A DNA stretch of 64,000 nt from Arenimonas maotaiensis. Lineage in GTDB: Bacteria > Pseudomonadota > Gammaproteobacteria > Xanthomonadales > Xanthomonadaceae. Made by a program: the position numbers and the translations under genes. Shown here piece by piece: positions 44,587-55,722 of this stretch. The notes under the pieces were generated by a model. That model saw only the letters and a list, made by a program, of their open reading frames with translations, did no database searches and was not told the origin of the DNA. The stretch spans positions 610,273-674,272 of the forward strand of contig NZ_BMFO01000002.1 of NCBI RefSeq assembly GCF_014638745.1. The letters are read 5' to 3'. Position 1 is the stretch's first letter. Every line of letters starts with the position of its first letter.

Positions 44587-45105
44587 ATGCACGCAGACAA
44601 CGACATCCCGGACATCCCCGAAACCACCGCGGCCGCGGCCGACGCCCAGCAGCAGCTGCTCGGCGACCTTGAACAGCTGAAGGCCGCCGTGGCGCAGATG
44701 CAGGAAGAACGCCTGCGCGAACGCGCCGAACTCGACAACCAGCGCAAGCGTCTGGCGCGCGATGTCGAGCAGGCCCGCAAGTTCGCCAACGAGCGCCTGC
44801 TCGGCGACCTGCTGCCGGTGTTCGATAGCCTGGACGCCGGCTTGGCCGCGGCCGGCACCGAGCCCAATCCGTTGCGCGAAGGCCTGGAGCTGACTTTCAA
44901 GCAGCTGCTGAAGGTGGCCGGCGACAACGGTCTGCAGCGGGTCGATCCGGTCGGCCAGGCCTTCGATCCCGATCGCCACCAGGCCATCAGCCGGACCGAC
45001 AGCGCCGAACATGCGCCCGACACCGTGGTGCAGGTGTTCCAGAAAGGCTACCTGCTGAACGACCGCTTGCTGCGTCCCGCGCTGGTGGTGGTCTCGGGTT
45101 CTTGA
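44587..45105 (+). CDS. grpE: nucleotide exchange factor GrpE
   Basis: A 172-residue cofactor that releases ADP from DnaK. Acidic N-terminus, then a long coiled coil ([20 protein letters not shown]) and a C-terminal beta domain with [11 protein letters not shown] and [25 protein letters not shown] motifs. It sits between hrcA and dnaK with its own sigma-32 promoter. The dnaK promoter begins at its stop. Confidence 0.96.
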   Translation: MHADNDIPDIPETTAAAADAQQQLLGDLEQLKAAVAQMQEERLRERAELDNQRKRLARDVEQARKFANERLLGDLLPVFDSLDAGLAAAGTEPNPLREGLELTFKQLLKVAGDNGLQRVDPVGQAFDPDRHQAISRTDSAEHAPDTVVQVFQKGYLLNDRLLRPALVVVSGS

Positions 45106-45128
45106 AATCCGCGGCGCGCACCCCACAT
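45101..45128 (+). promoter_or_regulatory. sigma-32 heat-shock promoter of dnaK
   Basis: CTTGAAA, 13-base spacer, CCCCACAT. The -35 overlaps the grpE stop codon. About 54 bases separate the -10 from the dnaK ATG, enough for a short leader with a GAGGAG site. Confidence 0.85.
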
Positions 45129-45181
45129 CCGGTAACAGGGGCGGCGACGCCGGACACATTCGACATTTGAGGAGACAGACA

Positions 45182-47089
<1,908 letters not shown>

Positions 47090-47103
47090 TCCCGCCGTAC
47101 CCG

Positions 47104-47136
47104 ACCCACGCCGGTTCTCCGCCGGCGTGGGTTTTT
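47104..47136 (+). terminator. rho-independent terminator after dnaK
   Basis: Stem ACCCACGCCGG / CCGGCGTGGGT, loop TTCTCCG, then TTTTCC. It may give partial read-through to dnaJ, 31 bases further on. Confidence 0.9.
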
Positions 47137-47166
47137 CCGTGAACACGAACCGGATTTTTCCCGAGC

Positions 47167-48285
47167 ATGAGCAAGCGCGACTATTACGACATCCTGGGCG
47201 TGGCCCGCAACGCCTCGGACGAGGAGTTGAAGAAGGCCTATCGCCGTCTGGCGATGAAGCACCATCCCGACCGCAACCCCGGCGACGAGAAGGCCGAGCA
47301 CGCGTTCAAGGAAGCCAAGGAAGCCTATGAAGTGCTCAGCGACGCCGGCAAGCGCCGCGCCTATGACGCGCACGGCCACGCCGCGTTCGAGCACGGCATG
47401 GGCGGCGGCGCCGGTTACGCCGACATGGGCGACATCTTCGGCGACATCTTCGGCGACATCTTCGGCGGCGGCCGCGCCCAGCGCGGTCCGCGCCGCGGCT
47501 CGGATCTGCGCGTGGTGCTGGAACTGGACCTGGAAGAGGCGGTGGCCGGCGTCGAGAAGCGCATCGACATCCCGACCTTGGTGGCCTGCGAGCCCTGCCA
47601 CGGCTCGGGTTCGGAAGACGGCAAGGTCGAGACCTGCAAGACCTGCCAAGGCCGCGGCCAGGTGCGCATGCAGCGCGGCATCTTCGCCGTGCAGCAGCCA
47701 TGCCCGAACTGCGGCGGCCGCGGCGAGACCATCGCCAAGCCCTGCAAAGCCTGTCACGGCCAAGGCCGCACGCAAAGCCAGAAGACGCTCAGCGTCAAGA
47801 TTCCGGCCGGCGTCGATACCGATGACCGCATCCGCCTGCAGGGCGAGGGCGAAGCCGGCCCGGCCGGCGGCGTGGCCGGCGACCTGTACGTGGAAGTGCA
47901 TGTGCGCGAGCACGCGATCTTCCAGCGCGACGGCAACGACCTGTACTGCGAAGTGCCGATCCGTTTCAGCCAGGCCGCGCTCGGTGCCGAACTCACCGTG
48001 CCAACCCTGCAGGGCGAAGCCTTGGTCAAGGTCCCGGCCGAAACCCAGACCGGCAAGGTGTTCCGCCTGCGCGGCAAGGGCGTGAAATCGGTGCGCAGCC
48101 ACGCCACCGGCGATCTGCTGGTGCGGGTGGTGGTGGAAACCCCGGTCAACCTCACCGCCAAGCAGCGCGAGATGCTGGCCGAGTTCGAAAGCACCTTCGC
48201 CGGCGAAGAGGGCGCCAAGCACTCGCCGAAATCGAGCACGTTCTTCGACGGCGTGAAGTCCTTCCTCGACCGGATGATGTCGTAA
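47167..48285 (+). CDS. dnaJ: chaperone protein DnaJ (Hsp40)
   Basis: A 372-residue type I Hsp40: J domain with [19 protein letters not shown] (HPD motif), a Gly/Phe stretch, four zinc-finger repeats ([32 protein letters not shown]) and the C-terminal substrate domain. The GF stretch has GDIF repeated three times from a 12-base tandem repeat (47431-47466). It stimulates DnaK ATPase. ATG 47167 follows the dnaK terminator by 31 bases. Confidence 0.98.
   Translation: MSKRDYYDILGVARNASDEELKKAYRRLAMKHHPDRNPGDEKAEHAFKEAKEAYEVLSDAGKRRAYDAHGHAAFEHGMGGGAGYADMGDIFGDIFGDIFGGGRAQRGPRRGSDLRVVLELDLEEAVAGVEKRIDIPTLVACEPCHGSGSEDGKVETCKTCQGRGQVRMQRGIFAVQQPCPNCGGRGETIAKPCKACHGQGRTQSQKTLSVKIPAGVDTDDRIRLQGEGEAGPAGGVAGDLYVEVHVREHAIFQRDGNDLYCEVPIRFSQAALGAELTVPTLQGEALVKVPAETQTGKVFRLRGKGVKSVRSHATGDLLVRVVVETPVNLTAKQREMLAEFESTFAGEEGAKHSPKSSTFFDGVKSFLDRMMS
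47431..47466 (+). repeat. 12-base tandem repeat inside dnaJ
   Basis: GACATCTTCGGC in three exact copies, coding Asp-Ile-Phe-Gly three times in the Gly/Phe region. It keeps frame and is compatible with function, but slipped-strand changes would alter the length of this linker. Confidence 0.8.
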
Positions 48286-48462
48286 TCGCATCTGCCGTGT
48301 TGTTGCCGATACTGTGCGCGCGGTCACGCGGTGGCTGCGCCGTGCCCATCGGTTAACTCTATCTTAATGAATTCATTCAGGTTTATTCAGGATTCCGGCT
48401 TGTGTTCAGGGCCGGTATTGGCTACTGTGTCCAGAATGCGTTCTTTTTCCGCGAGGTATCGC

Positions 48463-49146
48463 ATGCGTCCATTGTTCCTGCTGTCCGCCGCGTTGGCGTT
48501 GCCGCTGTCGGCCCATGCCGATGAGGCCGCCCTGATCCAGCGTCTGGCGCCGAAACTCAGCCCGGCGGTGGTCAAGGAAGCGCTGACCGCCATGCAATGC
48601 GCCCAGAACCACGGCGTCGGCCAGCTCGCGAGCCGCTTGGCGATCATCGATTACACCATCCCGTCGCGCCTGCCGCGGCTCTGGGTGTTCGACCTGAAAG
48701 CGCAGAAGCTGCTGTTCGAGGAACACGTGGCGCACGGGCAAGGTTCCGGCGAGGACGTGCCGAAGGCCTTCTCCGACCGTGAAGGCAGTCACCAGACCAG
48801 CCTCGGTCTGTTTTACACCGACACCACCTACCAGGGCGGCAACGGCTATTCGCTGAAGCTGCACGGCCTGAGCAAGGGCTACAACGAATCGGCCATGCGC
48901 CGTCTGATCGTGATGCATGGCGCGCCGTATGTGAATCCGGCCGCGGCGCCGGCCAAAGGCCGCTTGGGCCGCTCCTGGGGTTGTCCGGCGGTGCGCACGG
49001 CGGTGGCCAGGCCGATGATCGACACCCTGAAACAGGGCCAGTTCATCTACGCGCATGGCCCCGGCACGCAGGTGCTGTCCGAGTGCCGCACCGAGAACCT
49101 GTCGCTGGCGTCCCTCACGCCCGGCTCGCGCGAACGCGCCCGCTGA
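48463..49146 (+). CDS. exported murein L,D-transpeptidase catalytic-domain protein (YkuD-like)
   Basis: A 227-residue protein with a signal peptide (to about LSAHA, residue 18) and a YkuD-type catalytic motif GRSWGCPAV near residue 177, with an upstream IVMHGAPYV histidine. Such enzymes form 3-3 or other peptide cross-links in peptidoglycan or attach proteins to it; those of this murein-LD-transpeptidase subfamily are poorly studied. GAGG precedes the ATG at 48463; longer in-frame starts extend into the AT-rich promoter region. Confidence 0.85.
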   Translation: MRPLFLLSAALALPLSAHADEAALIQRLAPKLSPAVVKEALTAMQCAQNHGVGQLASRLAIIDYTIPSRLPRLWVFDLKAQKLLFEEHVAHGQGSGEDVPKAFSDREGSHQTSLGLFYTDTTYQGGNGYSLKLHGLSKGYNESAMRRLIVMHGAPYVNPAAAPAKGRLGRSWGCPAVRTAVARPMIDTLKQGQFIYAHGPGTQVLSECRTENLSLASLTPGSRERAR

Positions 49147-49175
49147 AAAAAACGCCCCGATTGGGGCGTTTTTTT
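49146..49175. terminator. bidirectional terminator after the L,D-transpeptidase gene
   Basis: Stem AAAAAAACGCCCC / GGGGCGTTTTTTT, loop GATT. A and T runs on both sides serve both convergent genes. Confidence 0.93.
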
Positions 49176-49186
49176 CAGGGCGGAAA

Positions 49187-49624
49187 TTACGGCTTCGGCG
49201 CCGGCGAGAACCGGTAGATGCCGCCGTCGGCCATCAGCGCCACGTGCAGTTGTCCGTCCTTCAGCACGAACGAGCGCACGTACGGCATGTCCTTGCGGAT
49301 GCGGTCGTACAGCGAACCTTCGCCGCAGAACGCCAAGGTGCTGCGCAGCATGCCGAATTCCAGCCCGGACGGCGGCGTGTAGGTATAGCGGCCGCCGAGC
49401 GTGTTGCAGTCGGCCTGGATGCTGACGTTGCCCTCGGCGTCGAACGCGATGCCGTAGCGGCGGGCGCCGTCGGGCGTGACCGTGGTGTCGTCCATGTACT
49501 CGATGCGTTCAAGCCGCCAGGCGCTGCCGGCCAGCGGGTCGGCCGGTTTCGCCGGTACCCCGGCGCAGGCACCCAGCAGGGCGGCGGACAGCAACGGCAA
49601 AGCGATACGGACGCGGTGACGCAT
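49187..49624 (-). CDS. META-domain lipoprotein
   Basis: A 145-residue lipoprotein. Signal peptide with lipobox LLGAC (Cys20); then a META/HslJ-like domain: GSAWRLERIEYMDDTTVTP, GIAFDAEGNVSIQADCNTLGG, and TLAFCGEGSLYDR. META proteins are periplasmic, function little known; HslJ helps with novobiocin resistance in E. coli. Two Cys in the domain may form a disulfide. Confidence 0.85.
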   Translation of the reverse strand: MRHRVRIALPLLSAALLGACAGVPAKPADPLAGSAWRLERIEYMDDTTVTPDGARRYGIAFDAEGNVSIQADCNTLGGRYTYTPPSGLEFGMLRSTLAFCGEGSLYDRIRKDMPYVRSFVLKDGQLHVALMADGGIYRFSPAPKP

Positions 49625-49686
49625 GGCAGGCTCTCCCTAGGCGGCATTGGCCGCCATCATGCCACGGCCGCGGCCGACGCGCGAGT

Positions 49687-51447
49687 TCAGGCCGCGCCGG
49701 CGCTTTGTTCGAACTGCAGGCGGGCCAGTTCGGCGTACAGGCCGTTTTCGGCCATCAGGCTCTGGTGCGTGCCGGTGGCGACCACGCGGCCCTTGTCCAT
49801 CACCACGATGCGGTCGGCCTTCAGCACGGTGGCCAGGCGGTGCGCGATGACCAGCGTGGTACGGCCGCGCATCAGGTGCTCCAGCGCGGTCTGCACCGCG
49901 CGTTCGGATTGCGCGTCGAGCGCGCTGGTGGCCTCGTCCAGCAGCAGGATGGGCGCGTTCTTCAGCAGCGCGCGGGCGATCACCAGCCGCTGCTGCTGGC
50001 CGCCGGACAGGCGCGCGCCGCGTTCGCCGAGCTCGCTGTCCAGTCCCTCGGGCAGGGCCTGGATGAAGTCCCAGGCCTCGGCCGCGCGGCAGGCGGCGAT
50101 CACCGCGTCGTCGTCGGCGTCCAGGTCGCCGTAGCGGATGTTGTCGCGCGCGCTGCCGGCGAAGATCACCGGGTCCTGCGGCACGATGGCGATGCGTCCG
50201 CGCAGGTCCGCCGCCGGCCATTGCCGGACATCGAGTCCGCCGACCGAGATATGGCCGGATTGCGGGTCGAAGAAACGCAGCAGCAGCTGGAACACCGTGC
50301 TCTTGCCGGCGCCGGACGGTCCTACCAGGGCCACGGTTTCGCCGGGCCGGATATCGAGGCTGAAGCCGTGCAGGGCGCGTTCGTCCGGCCGGCTCGGATA
50401 GCCGAAGGCGACATCCTCGAAGCGGATCGGCAATTCGCCCGCGGGCAGGGCATGCGCCTGCGCCGGCGCCGTCAGGGCGCCGGTGCGGGCCAGCAGTTCG
50501 CCGATCCGGTTCATGCCGCCGCCGGCGCGCTGGACCTCGGCCCAGACTTCGGCCAAGGCGCCGACCGAGCCGGCGCCGATCATGGCGTAGAACACGAATT
50601 GGGTCAGGGTGCCGGCGCTCATCTGCCCGGACACCACGCTGCGCGCGCCCGACCACAGGATCAGGGTGATGCCGCCGAAGATCAGCAGGATCACCAGCGC
50701 GGTCAGTCCGGATTGCATCGAGATGCGCCGGCGCGCGGCCTTCAGCGCGTAGTCGATGGCCGAATCGTAGCGCGCGGTTTCGAAATCCTCGCGCGCGAAG
50801 CTCTGCACCGTGTGCACGGCGGCGAAGGCTTCGCCGGCGCGGGCGTTGGCGTCGGCCAGGCGGTCCTGCGCGTTCTGCGAGGCGCCACGCACGCCGCGTC
50901 CGGACAGCACCATCGGCAGCACCAGCAGCGGGATGCCGACCAGCACGAACACGCCCAGGCGCGGGGCGGTGACCACCATCATCACCGCGCTGCCGATCAC
51001 GGTGATGCCGCTGCGCAGCGCCACCGACATGCTGGAGCCGATCACCGAACGCAACAGTTCGGCGTCGGCCGACAGCCGCGACAGCAGTTCGCCCGAACGC
51101 GTCTCCTGGAAGAAGCCCATGTCGAGCCGGATCAGGTGCGCGTACAGGCGCTTGCGCAGGTCGGCCACGACCTTCTCGCCGAGCAGCGACACGAAGAAGA
51201 AGCGCGCGGCGGTGGCCAGCGCCAACAGCGCGGCGACCGCGAACAGCAGGATGAACCAGCGGTCGATGTCGCCGTCGCGCGAGAAGCCCTGGTCGACCAG
51301 ATGCTTGATGGCGACCGGGAAGAACAGCGTGGCCGCGGACGACAGCGCCAAGGCCGTCAGCCACAGCGCCAGCAGCGGACGATGCGGACGCAGATAGGGC
51401 AACAGGCCTTTCAGCGAGGTGATCGGGGAGTTCGGTTTATCGGTCAT
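49687..51447 (-). CDS. MsbA-like homodimeric ABC exporter
   Basis: A 586-residue fused half-transporter: six membrane helices (1-310) then an ATPase with GPSGAGKST, signature LSGGQQQR and Walker B ILLLDEATSALD. It resembles MsbA-type lipid or drug exporters but is not adjacent to lpxK, so it is better called MsbA-like. Its start overlaps xseA by 11 bases, so the two share a transcript. Substrate unknown. Confidence 0.9.
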   Translation of the reverse strand: MTDKPNSPITSLKGLLPYLRPHRPLLALWLTALALSSAATLFFPVAIKHLVDQGFSRDGDIDRWFILLFAVAALLALATAARFFFVSLLGEKVVADLRKRLYAHLIRLDMGFFQETRSGELLSRLSADAELLRSVIGSSMSVALRSGITVIGSAVMMVVTAPRLGVFVLVGIPLLVLPMVLSGRGVRGASQNAQDRLADANARAGEAFAAVHTVQSFAREDFETARYDSAIDYALKAARRRISMQSGLTALVILLIFGGITLILWSGARSVVSGQMSAGTLTQFVFYAMIGAGSVGALAEVWAEVQRAGGGMNRIGELLARTGALTAPAQAHALPAGELPIRFEDVAFGYPSRPDERALHGFSLDIRPGETVALVGPSGAGKSTVFQLLLRFFDPQSGHISVGGLDVRQWPAADLRGRIAIVPQDPVIFAGSARDNIRYGDLDADDDAVIAACRAAEAWDFIQALPEGLDSELGERGARLSGGQQQRLVIARALLKNAPILLLDEATSALDAQSERAVQTALEHLMRGRTTLVIAHRLATVLKADRIVVMDKGRVVATGTHQSLMAENGLYAELARLQFEQSAGAA

Positions 51448-52798
51448 CGGAATTCACGGTAAGGGACAGGCTGCCGTCGGCCAGGCGCGCGTCGAGCCGC
51501 TGGCCGGGCGCGGTTTGGCGGACGGAGTGGATGACGCGGCCGTCGCCGTCGCGCAGGATGCTGTAGCCGCGGCCCAGGGTGGCCAGAGGGCTCAGCGCGT
51601 TCAATGCGCCGCCGGCCTGCTTCAGGCGCGCCAGCCGGGCATCCAGCCCGCGTTGCAGACCGCGGTGCAGGCGCAGCTGCAAGCCAACCACGCCGGCGCG
51701 TTGCAGGGCGATCCGGTGCTGCGGTCCGGCCCGCTCCAGACGATGCGCGCAACGGCGTACCGCTTCGGCCTTGCCGGCCAGCCGTTCGAGCAAGGCGTGC
51801 CGCAGACGCAGGTGCAGGCCATGCAGGTTCTGCCGGCCGGCCTGCAGGCGTTGCGCCGGACGCAGGGCCTGCAGGCGCAGATAGGCGATATCGCAGCGTT
51901 GTCCGGCGTCGCGCAGCCGGGTATCGAGCCGTTCGGCGAGTTTGCGCCGGCTGTGGGCAATACGCGCCAACAGTTCGGTGCGGTCCGGCGACAGCAGTTC
52001 GGCCGCGGCCGAGGGCGTCGGCGCGCGCAGGTCGGCGGCGAAATCGAGCAGGCTGACGTCGACCTCGTGGCCGATGGCCGACACCACCGGCACCGGGCTG
52101 TCGGCCGCCAGCCGGGCCAGGGCCTCGTCGTTGAACGGCCAGAGGTCCTCCAGCGAGCCGCCGCCGCGGGTGATCAGGATGGCGTCATAACGGCCGCTGG
52201 CGATGGCGGCCTGCAGGCTGGCGCGGATCTGCGCCGCGGCATCGCTGCCCTGTACCGGCACCGGCCACAGCTCCACCGGCAGCAGCGGGTGCCGGCGCGC
52301 CAATACCGTCAGCACGTCGTGCACGGCGGCGCCGCGCGGCGAGGTCAACAGCGCCAGCCGGCGCACGAAGGCCGGCAGCGGCTTCTTGCGCGCCGGCGCG
52401 AACAGGCCTTCGGCCTCCAATTTTCGTTTCAGCGCCTCGAACGCCTGCTGCAGCGCGCCTTGGCCGGCGGGTTCGATCGACTCGACCGCCAGTTGGTAAT
52501 CGCCGCGCGGCTCGTACAGGGTCACGCGCGCGCGCACCAGCACCTGCTGGCCGTCCTTCACCGGTTGCGGCAGATACAGGGCGCGGCTGCGGAACATGGC
52601 GCAGCGCACCTGGGCCTGGCTGTCCTTCAGGGTGAAATACAGATGGCCGGAGGCCGGACGCGCCAGATTGCTGATTTCGCCCTCGATCCAGATCTGGGCG
52701 AAGTTCGATTCCAGCAGATTCTTGGCCAAGGCGTTGAGCTGGGCCGGTTTCAGCACGCGCCGCGCCGGCGCGGTGGGGGAGGATTCGTTCACCGCCAT
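51437..52798 (-). CDS. xseA: exodeoxyribonuclease VII large subunit
   Basis: A 453-residue enzyme that degrades single-stranded DNA. OB-fold start (LKPAQLNALAKNLLESNFAQIWIEGEISNLARPASGHLYFTLKDS, typical), a central ARRHPLLPVELWPVPVQG and TRGGGSLEDLWPFNDE catalytic region, and a coiled-coil C-terminus. ATG 52798 is chosen; an in-frame ATG at 52834 adds twelve residues. It precedes the MsbA-like gene with an 11-base overlap. The small subunit xseB is not in the window. Confidence 0.95.
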   Translation of the reverse strand: MAVNESSPTAPARRVLKPAQLNALAKNLLESNFAQIWIEGEISNLARPASGHLYFTLKDSQAQVRCAMFRSRALYLPQPVKDGQQVLVRARVTLYEPRGDYQLAVESIEPAGQGALQQAFEALKRKLEAEGLFAPARKKPLPAFVRRLALLTSPRGAAVHDVLTVLARRHPLLPVELWPVPVQGSDAAAQIRASLQAAIASGRYDAILITRGGGSLEDLWPFNDEALARLAADSPVPVVSAIGHEVDVSLLDFAADLRAPTPSAAAELLSPDRTELLARIAHSRRKLAERLDTRLRDAGQRCDIAYLRLQALRPAQRLQAGRQNLHGLHLRLRHALLERLAGKAEAVRRCAHRLERAGPQHRIALQRAGVVGLQLRLHRGLQRGLDARLARLKQAGGALNALSPLATLGRGYSILRDGDGRVIHSVRQTAPGQRLDARLADGSLSLTVNSDDR

Positions 52799-52860
52799 AG
52801 GATACCCGAGCGAGCCGGCCCCGGCGATTTCCATTAAACTACCGGCATCAGGAGGGCGGC

Positions 52861-54471
52861 ATGTCGCGAGCGTACAGGGAATTGTCGGAGGGCCTGCCGC
52901 CGGGCGCCGTGACGGCCAACCCGGCGCCGCCCGCCGGCGGCCGCGCGCTCAAGCAATGGCTGGACAACCTGCCGCGCCAGAACATCGTGCGCACCGGCGA
53001 GTTCCTCCGCGACGCCGGCTTCTCCGCGATGTCGACGCCGATGTCCGGCGCCGACCGCTTCAACCAGCTCGAGACCCTGCGCACGGTCGCGATCGAGACC
53101 ATCCTCTGGCTCGAGCGCCAGTTCCTCAACAGCCCCTTGCCGCTGACCGACGAACGGCTGTCGGCGGCAGCGCTGGCGCAGCAATTGCACATGGCCTTGG
53201 CCGACGGTTACCGCATGGCCTGCGCCGAGATCTGCCACCCGGACGGCAAGGTTCCGCTGCTGCGCGGCGGCAACGTCGCGGTCGCCATCGGCCGCGGGCT
53301 CTGGCACTACACCCAGGCCCTGCAGCTGACCTGGAAGATCTACCGCGACCCGCCCGAGGGCGTCTGGCTCGGCCTGCACCGGCTGTACCGGTTCGCCGCC
53401 GAGTGCAAGCTGCACCAGAAGACGGTCGACGACCCGCTGGTGCCCGGCGGTTACCGGCCGCAGCTGGAATACACCCAGACCGCGCTGCTGGCCTTGGTCA
53501 ATCCGCTGGCGTTCGCGCCGGCCGAACAGGACCGCATCCGGCAGCTGGTCAGCGAATGCGACGGCCACTGCGTCATCGTCGGTCCGTCCGGCGTCGAGCA
53601 TCGCGCGCCGCTGCCGCAGGACGAGGCGCGCCCGGTCGAACTCGACGAAGACGCCGGCTACATCGATTTCGCCCAGTTCTATCAGACGCTGTCCGATGCC
53701 GCATCCGCCGCGCAGGACGGCGTCTCGGTGTTGACGCCGCCGAGCGGCCGCGTCGAAGCGCCGGTCGCGCTGTTGCGGCGCATGCTGCGCGCGCTCGGCC
53801 AGGCCGCCGCCCGCGGCGCGCCGCGGCTGCCGGGCGGTTTCGCGCTGGAAACCACGGTCGGTCTGAGCGCGGTGCATTATTTCGCCGCCGGCCGCATGGA
53901 TTTCGACAGCTACATCCAGAATCTGTCGCGCCTGGGCAGCCAAGGCATCCGCCTCGGCGCCGATTGGCTGCATGCCGGCGACAGTCCGCTGCACCGGCTG
54001 CTGCCGGCGCAGGTGCTCGATCACGGGCTCGGCGGCTACCGCCTGCTTTGGCCGGCCGGACAGCAGCCGCGCGCGCGCATCGGCGAGCTGGTGGGGCTGA
54101 ACGGATCGGCGCCGGGCCTGGAACCGGATTGGATGCTGGGCGTGATCCGCTGGCTGCGTTACGGCGCCGACGGCGGCCTGATGGCCGGCGTGGAACTGCT
54201 GAGCCGGCGCTGCCTGGCGGTGGCCGTGCGTCCCGGCGGCGACCATCGCGGCCAGCCCCTGCGCGCTCTGGCGCTGCAGCCGTTGGACGACGGCATCGCG
54301 CCCGGCTATGTGCTGGCCGGGCGTCTGGACGCGCCGAAATCCGGCTTCGACGTACTGTACGGCTACGAACCCTTCCGTTTGGGGCCGCCGACCGGCATGC
54401 GCACGGTCAAGGCCTCGGTCGCGCATGCGGCACTGGCCATGGATTACACCCTGCTCACCGAAGAATCCTGA
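52861..54471 (+). CDS. conserved protein of unknown function with a PilZ-like C-terminal region
   Basis: I do not recognise a named gene. The 536-residue protein is mostly helical in its N-terminal 350 residues (for example NIVRTGEFLRDAGFSAM, RTVAIETILWLERQFLN). The C-terminal part has VLDHGLGGYRLLWPAG, RIGELVGLNG, and WMLGVIRWLRY...GLMAGVELLS, which follow the strand order and D-x-G-x-G-G pattern of PilZ domains that bind cyclic-di-GMP, but without the usual RxxxR arginine pair directly before it. It lies 15 bases before ispG and looks co-transcribed. It could be a degenerate PilZ or just PilZ-fold effector. Confidence 0.6.
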   Translation: MSRAYRELSEGLPPGAVTANPAPPAGGRALKQWLDNLPRQNIVRTGEFLRDAGFSAMSTPMSGADRFNQLETLRTVAIETILWLERQFLNSPLPLTDERLSAAALAQQLHMALADGYRMACAEICHPDGKVPLLRGGNVAVAIGRGLWHYTQALQLTWKIYRDPPEGVWLGLHRLYRFAAECKLHQKTVDDPLVPGGYRPQLEYTQTALLALVNPLAFAPAEQDRIRQLVSECDGHCVIVGPSGVEHRAPLPQDEARPVELDEDAGYIDFAQFYQTLSDAASAAQDGVSVLTPPSGRVEAPVALLRRMLRALGQAAARGAPRLPGGFALETTVGLSAVHYFAAGRMDFDSYIQNLSRLGSQGIRLGADWLHAGDSPLHRLLPAQVLDHGLGGYRLLWPAGQQPRARIGELVGLNGSAPGLEPDWMLGVIRWLRYGADGGLMAGVELLSRRCLAVAVRPGGDHRGQPLRALALQPLDDGIAPGYVLAGRLDAPKSGFDVLYGYEPFRLGPPTGMRTVKASVAHAALAMDYTLLTEES

Positions 54472-54486
54472 GGAAACCCCGTTCCG

Positions 54487-55719
54487 ATGAATGCTGAAAC
54501 CCGCACGGCCGCGCGCCGCGCCTGCCATACCGTCACCGTCGGCCGCGTCCGCGTCGGCGCCGACGCGCCGATCATGGTGCAGTCGATGACCAACACCGAC
54601 ACCGCCGACGTCGCCGCCACCGTCAAGCAGATCGGCCAGCTTTGGCGCGCCGGTTCGGAAGTGGTGCGGGTCACGGTCAACAACCCCGAGTCGGCCAAGG
54701 CCGTGCCGCACATCGCCGACAAGCTGGCGATGATGGGCATCGAGGTGCCGATCGTCGGCGACTTCCACTACAACGGCCACCAGCTGCTGACCGCCGAGCC
54801 GGCCTGCGCCGAGCGTCTGGCCAAGTACCGCATCAATCCCGGCAACGTCGGCTTCGGCAAGAAGCGCGACAGCCAGTTCGGCGCCATCATCGAGCTGGCC
54901 AACCGCTACGACAAACCGGTGCGCATCGGCGTCAACTGGGGCTCGCTCGACCAGTCGCTGGCGCAGCAGCTGATGGACGAGAACGCGCAGCGCGCCGAGC
55001 CCTGGGACGCCGGCCGCGTGCTGCGCGAGGCCCTGGTGCGTTCGGCGCTGGATTCGGCCGAGCAGGCGCTGCGGCTGGGCATGCCGCACGACCGCATCAT
55101 CCTCTCGGCCAAGGTCAGCGGCGTACAGGAGCTGATCGCGGTGTACCGCGACCTGGCCCGGCGCTGCGAATATCCGCTGCATCTGGGCCTGACCGAAGCC
55201 GGCATGGGCAGCAAGGGCATCGTGGCCTCGACCGCGGCGCTGGCGGTGCTGCTGCAGGAAGGCATCGGCGACACCATCCGCATCTCGCTGACGCCGGAGC
55301 CGGGCGCTTCGCGCACGCAGGAGGTGATCGTGGCGCAGGAACTGCTGCAGACCATGGGCCTGCGCGCGTTCACGCCGCTGGTCACCGCCTGTCCGGGCTG
55401 CGGCCGCACCACCTCGGAATTCTTCCAGGAACTGGCCAAGACCGTGCAGGAACACGTGCGCGCCAAGATGCCGGAATGGAAGATCAGCCATCCCGGCGCC
55501 GAGAACCTGAGCCTGGCGGTGATGGGCTGCGTGGTCAACGGGCCGGGCGAATCCAAGCACGCCGACATCGGCATTTCCCTGCCGGGCACCGGCGAGGCGC
55601 CGGCCGCGCCGGTGTTCATCGACGGCGAACGCAAGATGACCCTGCGCGGCGACAACATCGCCGCCGAATTCGTGGCCCTGATCGACGACTACGTGGACAA
55701 ACGGTTCCGCGCGCGCTGA
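54487..55719 (+). CDS. ispG: 4-hydroxy-3-methylbut-2-en-1-yl diphosphate synthase (IspG/GcpE)
   Basis: A 410-residue 4Fe-4S enzyme of the MEP isoprenoid pathway. Family motifs include [12 protein letters not shown], the TIM-barrel [10 protein letters not shown] and, for the cluster, TACPGCGRT and [10 protein letters not shown]. The start [13 protein letters not shown] fits. Likely in one operon with the upstream conserved gene. Convergent with the REP-associated transposase, 3 bases away. Confidence 0.98.
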   Translation: MNAETRTAARRACHTVTVGRVRVGADAPIMVQSMTNTDTADVAATVKQIGQLWRAGSEVVRVTVNNPESAKAVPHIADKLAMMGIEVPIVGDFHYNGHQLLTAEPACAERLAKYRINPGNVGFGKKRDSQFGAIIELANRYDKPVRIGVNWGSLDQSLAQQLMDENAQRAEPWDAGRVLREALVRSALDSAEQALRLGMPHDRIILSAKVSGVQELIAVYRDLARRCEYPLHLGLTEAGMGSKGIVASTAALAVLLQEGIGDTIRISLTPEPGASRTQEVIVAQELLQTMGLRAFTPLVTACPGCGRTTSEFFQELAKTVQEHVRAKMPEWKISHPGAENLSLAVMGCVVNGPGESKHADIGISLPGTGEAPAAPVFIDGERKMTLRGDNIAAEFVALIDDYVDKRFRAR

Positions 55720-55722
55720 GCG

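Noticed and set aside
52834..55560. Minus-strand open frame of 908 codons opposite ispG and the conserved gene
   Set aside because: Antisense shadow in high-GC DNA; ispG has all its Fe-S motifs on the plus strand.
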